A DNA stretch of 55,669 nucleotides from Candidatus Latescibacterota bacterium (GTDB lineage Bacteria; Latescibacterota; UBA2968; SICM01): contig SICM01000008.1 in the NCBI GenBank assembly GCA_009694805.1, positions 1 to 55,669 on the forward strand. Direction: 5' to 3'. Each line of letters opens with the position of its first letter. Within the stretch, counting starts at the first letter, position 1. Of the stretch, positions 26,786-34,664 are shown in pieces. The position numbers and the translations under genes are program-made. The notes beneath the pieces are model-generated. The model worked only from the letters and a program-made list of their open reading frames with translations, did no database searches and was not told the DNA's origin.

Positions 26786-27568
26786 ATGTCGGTCAACGCT
26801 ACGAACCTGTCCTCTCAGAATCTGTTCCTGGCTCGCTATGCCGCTGTGCGGCGCACCCAGACGGTCGAGGTCTCCAAGTCCGAAGGGGAGGGCCAGAGTA
26901 CCTCCAGCGCTCAGGCGAAGCTCGAAGTGGGCTACGCCTCCATTCGTGTTTCTGAAGGCGGAGAGGGGGGCACGACGCGTTACGGAGACGCCGTTCTGCT
27001 CAGCCTGTCAGCCAGCGCCACGAGCGTCCAGTCCTCCGGAGACGGGCAGAGCAGGACCACCTCCCTGGATTCCGTACAGATCGACCTGTCGGCCCACATG
27101 ACGATCGACGACGCCAACAAGATCCTCAAGGACCGCCTGGCCGAAAAGATCAACGAGGCGTTCAAGCAGGCGGGCGTGGACATCGACATCCAGGAGGTCG
27201 AAAAGCAGAATCTGGACACCTCTCCGGAGGCCACGGCCAGGCGGATCGTGGATTTCGCCACCGGATTCCTGGGCGTCTACGCCAAGAATCACGCGAATCA
27301 GGACGACAAGGGCCAGTTAGAGGGGTTCATGGCCCTGATCGGCGAGGCCATCGACAAGGGGTTCAGGGACGCCCGCGACATCCTTCAGGGCATCGCCGAC
27401 ATCAGCGGCCCCATCTCGGACAACATCGACAAGACGTATGCGCTGACGCAGAAGGGTCTGGACGATTTCCGTCAGAAACAGATGGACCTCATCGCTAAGA
27501 AACAGGGGGATAACGCACAACTGGCTGCAACGCAAGATGCAGCCACTTCAGAGGAGATCATCGTATGA
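26786..27568 (+). CDS. DUF5610 domain-containing protein
   Basis: A 260-residue protein whose second half (about 120-245) matches the DUF5610 pattern: DANKILKDRLAEKI, DTSPEATARRIVDFATGF, then GFMALIGEAIDKGFRDARDIL and IDKTYALTQKGLDDF. The N-terminal part is Ser/Thr/Gln-rich, low in hydrophobics and probably flexible. DUF5610 proteins have no settled function. ATG 26786 follows CGGAGGAGAATCG, which decides the start over a frame opening at 26705. Its stop overlaps the next start as ATGA, so the two products are probably made together. Confidence 0.8.
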   Translation: MSVNATNLSSQNLFLARYAAVRRTQTVEVSKSEGEGQSTSSAQAKLEVGYASIRVSEGGEGGTTRYGDAVLLSLSASATSVQSSGDGQSRTTSLDSVQIDLSAHMTIDDANKILKDRLAEKINEAFKQAGVDIDIQEVEKQNLDTSPEATARRIVDFATGFLGVYAKNHANQDDKGQLEGFMALIGEAIDKGFRDARDILQGIADISGPISDNIDKTYALTQKGLDDFRQKQMDLIAKKQGDNAQLAATQDAATSEEIIV

Positions 27569-27750
27569 CCGGATCCTCAGCGGTCGGCAATCAGGCGTCG
27601 GCCCAGCTTGTCAAGGCGCTGATCCAGAACCCGCAGCAGAAGCAGACCGAGCTGGCCACCAAGATGGCGAAGGTCAGCATGGAACAGAAGTTGAACCCTG
27701 CTTCAAATGGCCAGACGGGCGTCGGAGAGAACCTGGACGTCATGGCCTGA
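27565..27750 (+). CDS. small protein coupled to DUF5610 gene
   Basis: A 61-residue protein starting at ATG 27565, which overlaps the DUF5610 stop. It is Gln/Ala/Lys-rich and mostly helical in character (SAQLVKALIQNPQQKQTELA, then TKMAKVSMEQKLN), with a polar tail. The short amphipathic pattern recalls YjfB-like putative motility proteins, but similarity is weak. Coding status rests on the ATGA coupling and the terminator 70 bases downstream. Confidence 0.6.
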   Translation: MTGSSAVGNQASAQLVKALIQNPQQKQTELATKMAKVSMEQKLNPASNGQTGVGENLDVMA

Positions 27751-27819
27751 TGAACAGGCCGGGCGTGTGGAAGCGCATCGACGCGACCGCCTGAGACCAC
27801 AGGACATCGTCAGCCACAG

Positions 27820-27864
27820 AAAAAGCGACGGACGTGAGCGTTTGGCTCCGGACCGTCGCTTTTT
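27820..27864 (+). terminator. Rho-independent terminator after the DUF5610 pair
   Basis: Inverted arms aaaaagcgacgg and ccgtcgcttttt, followed by more T (to 27866). It separates the DUF5610 operon from the mpl promoter that starts 14 bases later. Confidence 0.85.
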
Positions 27865-27879
27865 TTGCGCGATTGTCTC

Positions 27880-27908
27880 TTGACAATCCTCCCCATTCTG
27901 CATATAAT
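27880..27908 (+). promoter_or_regulatory. consensus sigma-70 promoter for mpl
   Basis: Exact TTGACA (27880-27885), exactly 17 bases, exact TATAAT (27903-27908). The mpl GTG start is 27 bases past the -10 box, with AAAGGGAG between them, so the leader is short. Confidence 0.85.
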
Positions 27909-27935
27909 CTTCCTAATTTTACAAAGGGAGAAAAT

Positions 27936-29363
27936 GTGATCGCAGGCATCCGGCCGGGCGGGTATATCTATTTCATAGGCATCTGCGGCACGGCGATGGC
28001 GGGACTGGCCGGGATGCTCAAGGGCCGGGGCTATCGCGTGGCAGGCTCGGACGCGGGCGTGTATCCGCCGATGAGCGCCTTTCTGAAGGAGCAGGAGATC
28101 CCGGCGCACGACGGCTACGACCCGGCGCATCTGGACCCCCTGCCGGACCTGGTGGTGGTCGGGAACGCGATCTCCCGGGGCAATGCCGAGGCGGAGGCCG
28201 TCCTGGAGCGGAAGCTCCGGTATGCGTCCCTCCCGGAGGTCTTAAAGGAGTTCTTCATCCGGGGGAAGAACTCCGTTGTGATCACGGGCACGCACGGGAA
28301 GACAACCACGTCGTCCATGCTCGCGTGGGCGCTGGCGGCGGCGGGGAGGGACCCCGGCTTCATGATCGGGGGCATCCCGGAGAACTTCGGGCAGGGTTAC
28401 CGGGTGGGGGCGGGCCCCCAGTTCGTGAGCGAGGGGGACGAGTACGACACGGCCTTCTTCGACAAGGGCCCCAAGTTCCTCCACTACCTCCCGGACGTGG
28501 TGGTCGTGAACTCCGTGGAGTTCGACCACGCGGACATCTACGAGAACCTGGAGGAGATCCAGGTCGCCTTCGCCCGCCTGGTCAACCTCATCCCGAGGAA
28601 CGGCCTGCTGGCGGTCTGCGCGGACGACCCGGGGGCGATGGCGCTGGCGCCCCGCGCCTTCTGTCCGGTCCAGACCTTCGGGCTGGGTCCCGGGGCGGCG
28701 TGGACGGCCCGCGACCTCCGGTTCGGGGCGGACGAGACGGGCTTCACGGCCGTGCGCGACGGGGCGGAGGTCGGGCGGTTTTCGATCCCGCTGCGCGGGG
28801 AGCACAACGTCCGGAACGCCCTGGCGACCCTGACGGTCTGCGCCCACCTGGGCCTGACGGCCTCCGAGGTCCGGGAGGGGCTCTCGACGTTCAGGGGCGT
28901 GCGCCGGCGTCTGACGGTGCGGGGCGTGGTGGGGGACGTCACGGTGTTCGACGACTTCGCCAAGCACCCCACGGAGGTCCGGGAGACCCTGCGGGGCCTG
29001 CGGCTGAGCTTCCCGGACCGGCGTCTCTGGGCGGTGTTCGAACCGGCGACGGCCACGGCCCGGCGCGCCGCGTTTCAGGAGGACTATCCGCCGGCGTTCG
29101 ACCCGGCGGACCGGGTGGTCATCGCGCCGGTCTTCCGGCCCGACAAGGCCCCGGAGGGCCAGCGGCTCCAGATGGAGAAGGTGATTCAGGACATCGCGGC
29201 GCGGGGGAAACCCGTGTCCCATCCCCCCTCCATCGACGCCGTGGTGGACCTGGTGGCCGGGGAGGCTCAAAAGGGCGACCTGATCGTCTGCATGAGCAAT
29301 GGGGGGTTCGGGGGGATTCACGAGAAACTGCTGGCTGCGTTGAAGAATCGCCATGGCGCTTAA
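27936..29363 (+). CDS. mpl: UDP-N-acetylmuramate:L-Ala-gamma-D-Glu-meso-DAP ligase
   Basis: A 475-residue Mur-ligase family protein of the recycling type. The N-terminal Rossmann part has YFIGICGTAMAGLA; the ATP loop GTHGKTTT is at 118-125; the central domain has SEGDEYDTAFFDKGPKF and the C-terminal domain FDDFAKHPTEV, the Mpl hallmark. It reattaches recovered murein tripeptide to UDP-MurNAc in the cytoplasm. GTG 27936 is the start: the overlapping ATG at 27934 is out of frame and hits a stop at once. Paired with an LD-carboxypeptidase overlapping its 3' end. Confidence 0.93.
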   Translation: MIAGIRPGGYIYFIGICGTAMAGLAGMLKGRGYRVAGSDAGVYPPMSAFLKEQEIPAHDGYDPAHLDPLPDLVVVGNAISRGNAEAEAVLERKLRYASLPEVLKEFFIRGKNSVVITGTHGKTTTSSMLAWALAAAGRDPGFMIGGIPENFGQGYRVGAGPQFVSEGDEYDTAFFDKGPKFLHYLPDVVVVNSVEFDHADIYENLEEIQVAFARLVNLIPRNGLLAVCADDPGAMALAPRAFCPVQTFGLGPGAAWTARDLRFGADETGFTAVRDGAEVGRFSIPLRGEHNVRNALATLTVCAHLGLTASEVREGLSTFRGVRRRLTVRGVVGDVTVFDDFAKHPTEVRETLRGLRLSFPDRRLWAVFEPATATARRAAFQEDYPPAFDPADRVVIAPVFRPDKAPEGQRLQMEKVIQDIAARGKPVSHPPSIDAVVDLVAGEAQKGDLIVCMSNGGFGGIHEKLLAALKNRHGA

Positions 29364-30264
29364 ACCTGAGCGCCTGCGTCCGGGCGACACCATCGGGATC
29401 GTTGCCCCCGCTGGGGCGTTCAAGAAGGAGAGGCTTCAGCCGGGCCTCGCGTACCTCGAACGGGCGGGCTATGGTGTGCGGGTCGGGGCGCACGTCTACG
29501 ACCGGAAGCGCTACATGGCCGGGGAAGACGGGGCGCGCGCGGAGGACCTGCACGCGTTCTTCGAGGCCCCTGAGGTGCGGGCGATCTTCGCAGCGCGGGG
29601 GGGGTACGGCACGACCCGGCTCCTGGACCTGCTGGACTACGATCTGATCCAGCGGAACCCGAAGATCTTCCTGGGGTTCAGCGACACCACGGCCCTGCAA
29701 CTGGCCCTGTACCGCCACGCGGGTCTGATCACCACCTCTGGCATCACGGTCTGCGCGGACCTGGGGCCGGAGCGGGAGGCGTTCACCGAGGCGGCGATGT
29801 GGCGGGCGGTGCGGGACGGCGCCGTCGGACCTTTTGAAGGGTTGAGGCCCCTGGCCGGCGGGGCAGCGGAGGGCCGGTTGCTGGGAGGGTGTCTGTCGCT
29901 AGTGAGCGCCCTCCAGGGCACGGCGCATCTGCCGGCCTTCGACGGCGCGGTCCTCCTGCTCGAAGACGTGGACGAGGCCCCTTACCGGATCGACCGGATG
30001 CTCACCCACCTCCGGCAGACGGGCCTCCTGGGGCGGGTCGCCGGGGTCGCCTTCGGTCACTTCGAGGGGGCGAAGCCCGACGAGGGAGCGGACTGGACAA
30101 TGGAGGAGGTCCTGGCGGACCGGACGGCAGACCTGGGTGTCCCCGTGGTCTGCGGGCTTCCCTACGGGCACCAGCGGAGACGCGCGGTCCTGCCGCTGGG
30201 CGCGCGCGTCCGTCTGGATGCGGACGCCGGACGGCTTGAGTTGCTGGAAAGTACGGTGGCATAG
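29353..30264 (+). CDS. ldcA: LD-carboxypeptidase (S66 family)
   Basis: A 303-residue S66 serine peptidase. The nucleophile is Ser110 in FLGFSDTTAL; downstream Glu and His fit LLEDVDEAPYRID and AFGHFEG. It releases the terminal D-Ala from murein tetrapeptides, giving the tripeptide that Mpl reuses. The ATG lies inside the last codons of mpl (11-base overlap), so translation is coupled. Together the two form a peptidoglycan-recycling pair. Confidence 0.9.
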   Translation: MALKPERLRPGDTIGIVAPAGAFKKERLQPGLAYLERAGYGVRVGAHVYDRKRYMAGEDGARAEDLHAFFEAPEVRAIFAARGGYGTTRLLDLLDYDLIQRNPKIFLGFSDTTALQLALYRHAGLITTSGITVCADLGPEREAFTEAAMWRAVRDGAVGPFEGLRPLAGGAAEGRLLGGCLSLVSALQGTAHLPAFDGAVLLLEDVDEAPYRIDRMLTHLRQTGLLGRVAGVAFGHFEGAKPDEGADWTMEEVLADRTADLGVPVVCGLPYGHQRRRAVLPLGARVRLDADAGRLELLESTVA

Positions 30265-30282
30265 ACAGATCCAACCCCCAGC

Positions 30283-30356
30283 CCCCTTCCCGACGCGGGA
30301 AGGGGAGCAAATATTCTACCCCGAAGACCTTCTCCCCTCTCCGTTTCGGGGAGGGG
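30283..30356. repeat. pair of CCCCTTCCC / CCCCTCTCC hairpins
   Basis: Two GC-rich hairpins in the ldcA-kinase gap: ccccttcccg-acg-cgggaagggg (30283-30305) and cccctctccg-ttt-cggggagggg (30334-30356, one G-T pair). The same word type appears at 17166, 36060-36115 and 55019-55075. No T-tract. Confidence 0.65.
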
Positions 30357-30379
30357 CCGGGGGGAGGGGTTACAATCTC

Positions 30380-31600
30380 ATGCACACGCTCCACATCCTG
30401 GACGGCGAGCGTCGCATCCCCTACCTGCGCGGGGTGCTCGTCCACACCCTCATCCAGCGCGGTCTGAAGCTGGCGGATGCCCGCCGCGTGACCAATGACG
30501 TGGACCGCGTCCTGGTCGGCCGGGCCGGGGAGACGATCCTCAAGAAGGACCTCGTGGCCGTGGTCCGTCAGGCCGTCGAGAAACGGCTGGGGGACCGGTA
30601 CGGGAACGATTACGCCTTCCTGGATGAACTGACCTCCACGATCTTCGTGGAGCAGAACGGCTCCAGCTCCCCCTTCTCCAAGGGGATCCTGACGCAGTCC
30701 CTTCAGGCCACGGGCCTGGAGCCGAACGTGGCCTACGACGTGTCCCGGAACATCGAGAGCCAGTTGGTCGAGAAGCAGCGCCGGAACATCTCCCGGTCGG
30801 AGGTCCGCCTGCTGACGCTGAAGGTCCTCCGGGAACAGTACGGCGAGGTCTACGCGGAGCGTTACCGGGTCTGGCGGGAGTTCGAGAACATCGCCAGGCC
30901 GCTGATCATTCTGATCGGGGGGCCTACGGGCGCGGGCAAGACCTCGCTGGGGATCGAGATGGCCCACCGGCTGGGCATCACGCGGGTGATCTCCACGGAC
31001 TCCATCCGGCAGATCATGCGGTTGATGTTCTCCCTGGAGCTATTGCCCTCGATCCACTCCTCCTCCTACGACGCATGGAAACAGCTGACGACCCCGCTGT
31101 CCATGAACGCGGACCCGGTCATCGAGGGGTTCCGGGAGCAGGTCATCCGCGTGTCGGTCGGGACGCGGGCGATCATCGACCGGGCCATCGAAGAGAATGT
31201 GAGCATGGTGCTGGACGGGGTCCACGTCGTGCCCGGGTTCATCGACCTGGAGCCCTACCGGAACAAGGCCTACGTGTTCACGCTGATGGTCTCCACGCTC
31301 GACGAGGAGCGGTTCAAGCACCGGTTCATCTCCCGGCAGGAGGCCACGGTATCCCGGCCGGTCCACAAATACCTGGCCAACATGGATTCCATCCTGAAGA
31401 TTCAGAACTACGTACTTTCCATGGCCGAGCAGCACGGCGCGCCGATCGTGGACAACCTGAGCTTCGACGAGACCGTGGCCGAGGCCCTGCGGCTGATCGG
31501 GGATTTCCTGAGCCGGGAGGAGGCGTTCAAGGTGAAGAAGGTGAGACGGGAGGCCCTGGAGGTGAAGCGACAGATGTCAGATGTGAGACCTGAGACGTGA
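30380..31600 (+). CDS. 2-phosphoglycerate kinase with N-terminal ATP-cone
   Basis: A 406-residue protein. Residues 1-90 resemble an ATP-cone (RRIPYLRGVLVHTLIQRGL and following helices), a nucleotide-sensing module. The kinase domain has the P-loop GGPTGAGKT (180-188) and ITRVISTDSIRQIMR. 2-phosphoglycerate kinases make 2,3-diphosphoglycerate, a step toward cyclic 2,3-diphosphoglycerate in methanogens; in bacteria the role is unclear. The ATG at 30380 has GGAGGGG 12 bases upstream. The last ten codons are built from the tandem agacgtgagac-type repeat that follows, so the natural C terminus may be eroded. Confidence 0.82.
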   Translation: MHTLHILDGERRIPYLRGVLVHTLIQRGLKLADARRVTNDVDRVLVGRAGETILKKDLVAVVRQAVEKRLGDRYGNDYAFLDELTSTIFVEQNGSSSPFSKGILTQSLQATGLEPNVAYDVSRNIESQLVEKQRRNISRSEVRLLTLKVLREQYGEVYAERYRVWREFENIARPLIILIGGPTGAGKTSLGIEMAHRLGITRVISTDSIRQIMRLMFSLELLPSIHSSSYDAWKQLTTPLSMNADPVIEGFREQVIRVSVGTRAIIDRAIEENVSMVLDGVHVVPGFIDLEPYRNKAYVFTLMVSTLDEERFKHRFISRQEATVSRPVHKYLANMDSILKIQNYVLSMAEQHGAPIVDNLSFDETVAEALRLIGDFLSREEAFKVKKVRREALEVKRQMSDVRPET

Positions 31601-31625
31601 GACGTCAGACAACAGACAACTTTTC
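31572..31625. repeat. tandem-word repeat overlapping kinase 3' end
   Basis: Degenerate tandem of agatgtcagatgtgagac / gtgagacgtcagac words ending in acaacagacaac, the same ending as the repeat at 17140-17152. It spans the kinase stop codon. Confidence 0.5.
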
Positions 31626-31642
31626 AACCGGAGTGAATTCCT

Positions 31643-32452
31643 ATGACTCGAACGATAAACGCTATTCTTCTGACGCTGCTGATGTCCGCCGGATGCAGCA
31701 CCATCAGCCAGATCAACCTCATCTCCACGCCGCAGGAGGTGGAGATGGGGCAGCAGTTCTCGCAGGAGGTGGAGAAGGAGGTCAAGCTGGTCAGAGACCC
31801 GCTGGTGGTCTCCTATGTGGAGAACCTGGGCCAGCTCCTGGCCCAGCACTCGCAGCGGACGGACATCCCCTATACCATCAAGGTCGTGGACTCGGACGAG
31901 GTGAACGCCTTCGCCCTGCCCGGCGGCTACCTCTACGTCAACCGGGCGCTGATCCAGACGGCGGATAACGAATCGGAGCTGGCAGGGGTGATGGGGCACG
32001 AGATCGGGCACGTGGTGGGCCAGCACGGGGCCAAGCAGTTGACCAAGCAGCTGGGACTCGAAGCCCTTCTGGGCGTCGTGGCGGGCGAGAACCCCAGCAT
32101 CGGCCGCCAGTTGGCCGCGCAGGTCGCGGGCGTGGGGGCGGGCCTGACGCTCCTCAAGTACGGCCGGGAGGCCGAGCTGGAGGCGGACGCCTATGCCGTG
32201 CAGGAGACGTACGATGCGGGGATCGACCCGGGGGGGATGGCGACCTTCTTCGAGAAACTGCTGGCGATGCACGACGAGGGGGATTCGGGGTTTGCCCAGA
32301 TTTTCTCGACGCATCCGCCCACGCGGGAACGGATCGAGCGCGTGCACGGGCTGACCGCCGAGCTGTCGAAGAAGAACCTCAAGAAGGACTCCCGGGACTT
32401 CCAGAAGGTGAGGGCCTACCTGAATGAGCGGTACCCGATAAAGAAAAAGTAA
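31643..32452 (+). CDS. M48 family metalloprotease, lipoprotein (LoiP/BepA type)
   Basis: A 269-residue M48 peptidase. The signal ends in a lipobox with Cys18 (LLMSAGC), predicting a periplasmic lipoprotein. Zinc motif HEIGH at 119-123, third ligand in ELEADAYAV, and the STHPPTRERIERV stretch typical of the family near the C terminus. Members degrade or help assemble outer membrane proteins. CCGGAG lies nine bases ahead of the ATG. Convergent with the beta-propeller gene that follows. Confidence 0.92.
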   Translation: MTRTINAILLTLLMSAGCSTISQINLISTPQEVEMGQQFSQEVEKEVKLVRDPLVVSYVENLGQLLAQHSQRTDIPYTIKVVDSDEVNAFALPGGYLYVNRALIQTADNESELAGVMGHEIGHVVGQHGAKQLTKQLGLEALLGVVAGENPSIGRQLAAQVAGVGAGLTLLKYGREAELEADAYAVQETYDAGIDPGGMATFFEKLLAMHDEGDSGFAQIFSTHPPTRERIERVHGLTAELSKKNLKKDSRDFQKVRAYLNERYPIKKK

Positions 32453-32546
32453 TTGCAAAATGCAAAGTGCAAAATCCTGTCCTGAGCAGGGCGGAGGGTC
32501 GCGACCTCACGGGAGCGATAGGTCGGGGGGGCGAAGGGGCAAAATG

Positions 32547-32571
32547 AAGGGGCGCGGAAATCGCGCCCCTT
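32547..32571. terminator. bidirectional terminator hairpin
   Basis: Stem aaggggcgcg/cgcgcccctt with a 5-base loop, TTTTGATTTG on the right and AAAATG on the left. It sits between the convergent M48 and propeller genes. Confidence 0.7.
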
Positions 32572-32600
32572 TTGATTTGTCCCCGGATGAGATCGACCTC

Positions 32601-33679
32601 TTACTGCGCCTTCTTCCCGAACCGGTCCGCGAAGACGAAGAAGTCGTCCAGGTTGATCGCGCCATTCCCGTCTAGGTCAAACTTCGCGGACGCCCCGGAC
32701 GCCGGCTTCCCGAACGCCTCGGCGAACATGAAGAAGTCGTCGAAGTTGACCGCCCCGCTGCCGTCGAAGTCGGCCAGGAGCCTGCCTCCCACTCCTGCCG
32801 TGCTGATCACCAGAACCCCGCCGGGGTCTGCGCCCGCATAGAGTTTCTGGGCGGAGGGGTCGAGATCGAGGGCGAGAATAGACTTCGACGGCAGCCCGGC
32901 GCCGAAGCTGGTCCAGGAGACGCCACCGTCGTCCTGTAGACCCCGTCGGAGGTTCCTGCGTAAACGGTCTGCGTGCGAGACGGGTCAATGGCAAGCGCAT
33001 TGACGCTGACCCGGGTGAGTGTGCCTGCGCTGACGCCTGTCCAGGAGGTTCCGCCATCCGCGCTCTTGAAGACCCCCTGCTCGCTCTGGTCCGTCTTCGT
33101 AGTTGTAAAATAGAGAGTGCGAGGATTCTCGGGATCTATCGCCAGCGCTTTGGAAATAGGGTTCGCCTGGCCGGGGTGGATCATCGTCCAGGAGGTCCCT
33201 GCGTCTGTACTTTTGAACAACCCTTTTGAGGAGTGCGCGAAAATCGTCCGGGGATTGGACGGGGCCATCACGAGGAAAAAGACGTAGGTATCCGCCGGCA
33301 TGCCCTGGTTGGCCTGTTGCCAGGAGGCCCCGCCGTCGACGGTCTTGCCCACCCCTCCGAACAGGCCCACATACATGGTCCGGGGGTCTGTAGGGTCGAT
33401 CACCACGTCCCGGACGTAGCCGCCGAGCGGCATGCCGTTCCCGGCGTAGGTCAATGTAGTCCCTCCATCTACACTCTTCCACAGCCCCCCACTCAGGGAA
33501 GAGATGTAGACGGTCTGAGGGTTCGACGGGTCCGCCACGACCGCATCCACCACGTAGGCCGTATAAGGCCCCAGGCTTGTCCAGGCGTTGTCTTCGGCCC
33601 CGGTGGGACCGACCAGTGCGAGACATATCAGACACAGGAGCGCGAGGTCGAGACCCCATCGCACAGATCTTTTGGTCAC
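32601..33679 (-). pseudogene. secreted sortilin/BNR-type beta-propeller with dockerin-like tail, frameshifted
   Basis: The first frame from 33679 has a signal peptide (ending ALVGPTGAED) and repeats of the VDGGTTLTYAG, TVDGGASWQQA, STDAGTSWTM and SADGGTSWTGV type, i.e. BNR/sortilin-like propeller blades. Near 32925 a one-base loss moves the coding into another frame, where it resumes as DGGVSWTSFGAGLPSKSILA and ends in two EF-hand-like units: DFDGSGAVNFDDFFMFAEAFG and DLDGNGAINLDDFFVFADRFG (each minus-strand). Restored length is about 359 residues. Likely exported and surface-attached. Whether the indel is real or a sequence error is undecided. Confidence 0.78.
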
Positions 33680-33722
33680 GGCGCTTCTCCTTCCGATGTT
33701 TATGGATAGGCGAAAAGACAGG

Positions 33723-33758
33723 GCAACGGGCGGCGGAGATCGTCACACCGCCCGCTGC
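33723..33758 (-). terminator. GC hairpin downstream of first SUMF1-like gene
   Basis: Arms gcaacgggcgg / ccgcccgctgc with one mismatch. A closely related hairpin (shared ACGGGCG...CGCCCGT core) follows the second SUMF1-like gene at 38885, so the duplication may have carried the terminator along. Confidence 0.55.
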
Positions 33759-33790
33759 GTCACAGGGACGTGCCGGGAAGTCGCCCCTGC

Positions 33791-33822
33791 CTTAGAGTCC
33801 GTACGTCCGTACGGACTCTAAG
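33791..33822. repeat. perfect 14-bp stem next to SUMF1-like stop codon
   Basis: Arms cttagagtccgtac and gtacggactctaag around a 4-base loop, ending three bases from the SUMF1-like stop. No T-run, so it may stabilise the mRNA 3' end rather than terminate. Confidence 0.7.
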
Positions 33823-33824
33823 CT

Positions 33825-34664
33825 TTAAGGTTGCCTTGTGCTCAGCAACCGGAAGCCGATGAGCGCGACGCCGTCGTCCTGCGCGTGATGCAGGCGGCTC
33901 GCGGACCGCACGTACCGGGCCTCGTCCCGCCAGTAGCCTCCGCGCGTCACCCGGTCCGCGCCCGACTCAGGGCCCATCGGGTCCACGCCGGGGGAATGGC
34001 CGTAATAGTCCGGCGAGTACCGGTCGTACACCCACTCCCGCACGTTTCCATGTACGTCATATAGACCCCAGGGGTTCGGAGACTTGAGGCCCACCTCCCG
34101 GAGGCGCGCGGCCCCGAAATTTCCCATCCAGTACCAGGCGTACTCCCTCAACCGGGCCTCGTCATCCCCGCACGACCATCGCCTCCCTGTCCCGGCCCGG
34201 CACGCATACTCCCATTCGGCCTCCGTGGGCAGCCGGTAGACGGAGTCTCCTGCGGCTGCGTTCAGCCTGTGGGCGAATTCCTGAGCATCGTCCCACGAGA
34301 CGTAGACCGCCGGACAGTCCAAATCCTCCACGGCCTCTTCTCCGTGGCCCGACCAGGGCCGCGTCTTCATGACGCTCTCCCACTGTCCCTGCGTCACCTC
34401 GTACCGGCCCAGGTAGAACCCCCTGCTGATCGTCACCCCGTGCTGCGGGCCTTCGTCAGGACTCCGGAGCGGCTCTGAGCCCGGCGACCCCATCGTGAAG
34501 GTCCCCGGCTCGATCCAGACCATGTCCAGCTTCGCGCCGCCGGGGAGGGAGAGCGTCTTCACGGTCGCCTGTCCGGGGGAGCCTGATGACGCAGGGTCAG
34601 ACCCGCAACCGGCCAGGACCAGCGCGACGAGCGGGAAGAGATGCCGAACGCCACCCATGTCCAT
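33825..34664 (-). CDS. SUMF1/formylglycine-generating-enzyme-like lipoprotein, copy 1
   Basis: A 279-residue protein with a lipobox Cys20 (LVLAGC) and an FGE-sulfatase domain: FTMGSPGSE, GRYEVTQGQWESVM, YRLPTEAEWEYACRAG, NPWGLYDVHGNVREWVYDRY and the final GFRLLS. Only one Cys lies in the core, in YACRAG; the paired active-site cysteines of true formylglycine-generating enzymes are not seen, so a binding or structural role in the envelope is more likely. Starts directly after the stop of the upstream gene (TGAATG). Last gene of the sigma-factor operon. Paralogue at 38956. Confidence 0.85.
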   Translation of the reverse strand: MDMGGVRHLFPLVALVLAGCGSDPASSGSPGQATVKTLSLPGGAKLDMVWIEPGTFTMGSPGSEPLRSPDEGPQHGVTISRGFYLGRYEVTQGQWESVMKTRPWSGHGEEAVEDLDCPAVYVSWDDAQEFAHRLNAAAGDSVYRLPTEAEWEYACRAGTGRRWSCGDDEARLREYAWYWMGNFGAARLREVGLKSPNPWGLYDVHGNVREWVYDRYSPDYYGHSPGVDPMGPESGADRVTRGGYWRDEARYVRSASRLHHAQDDGVALIGFRLLSTRQP

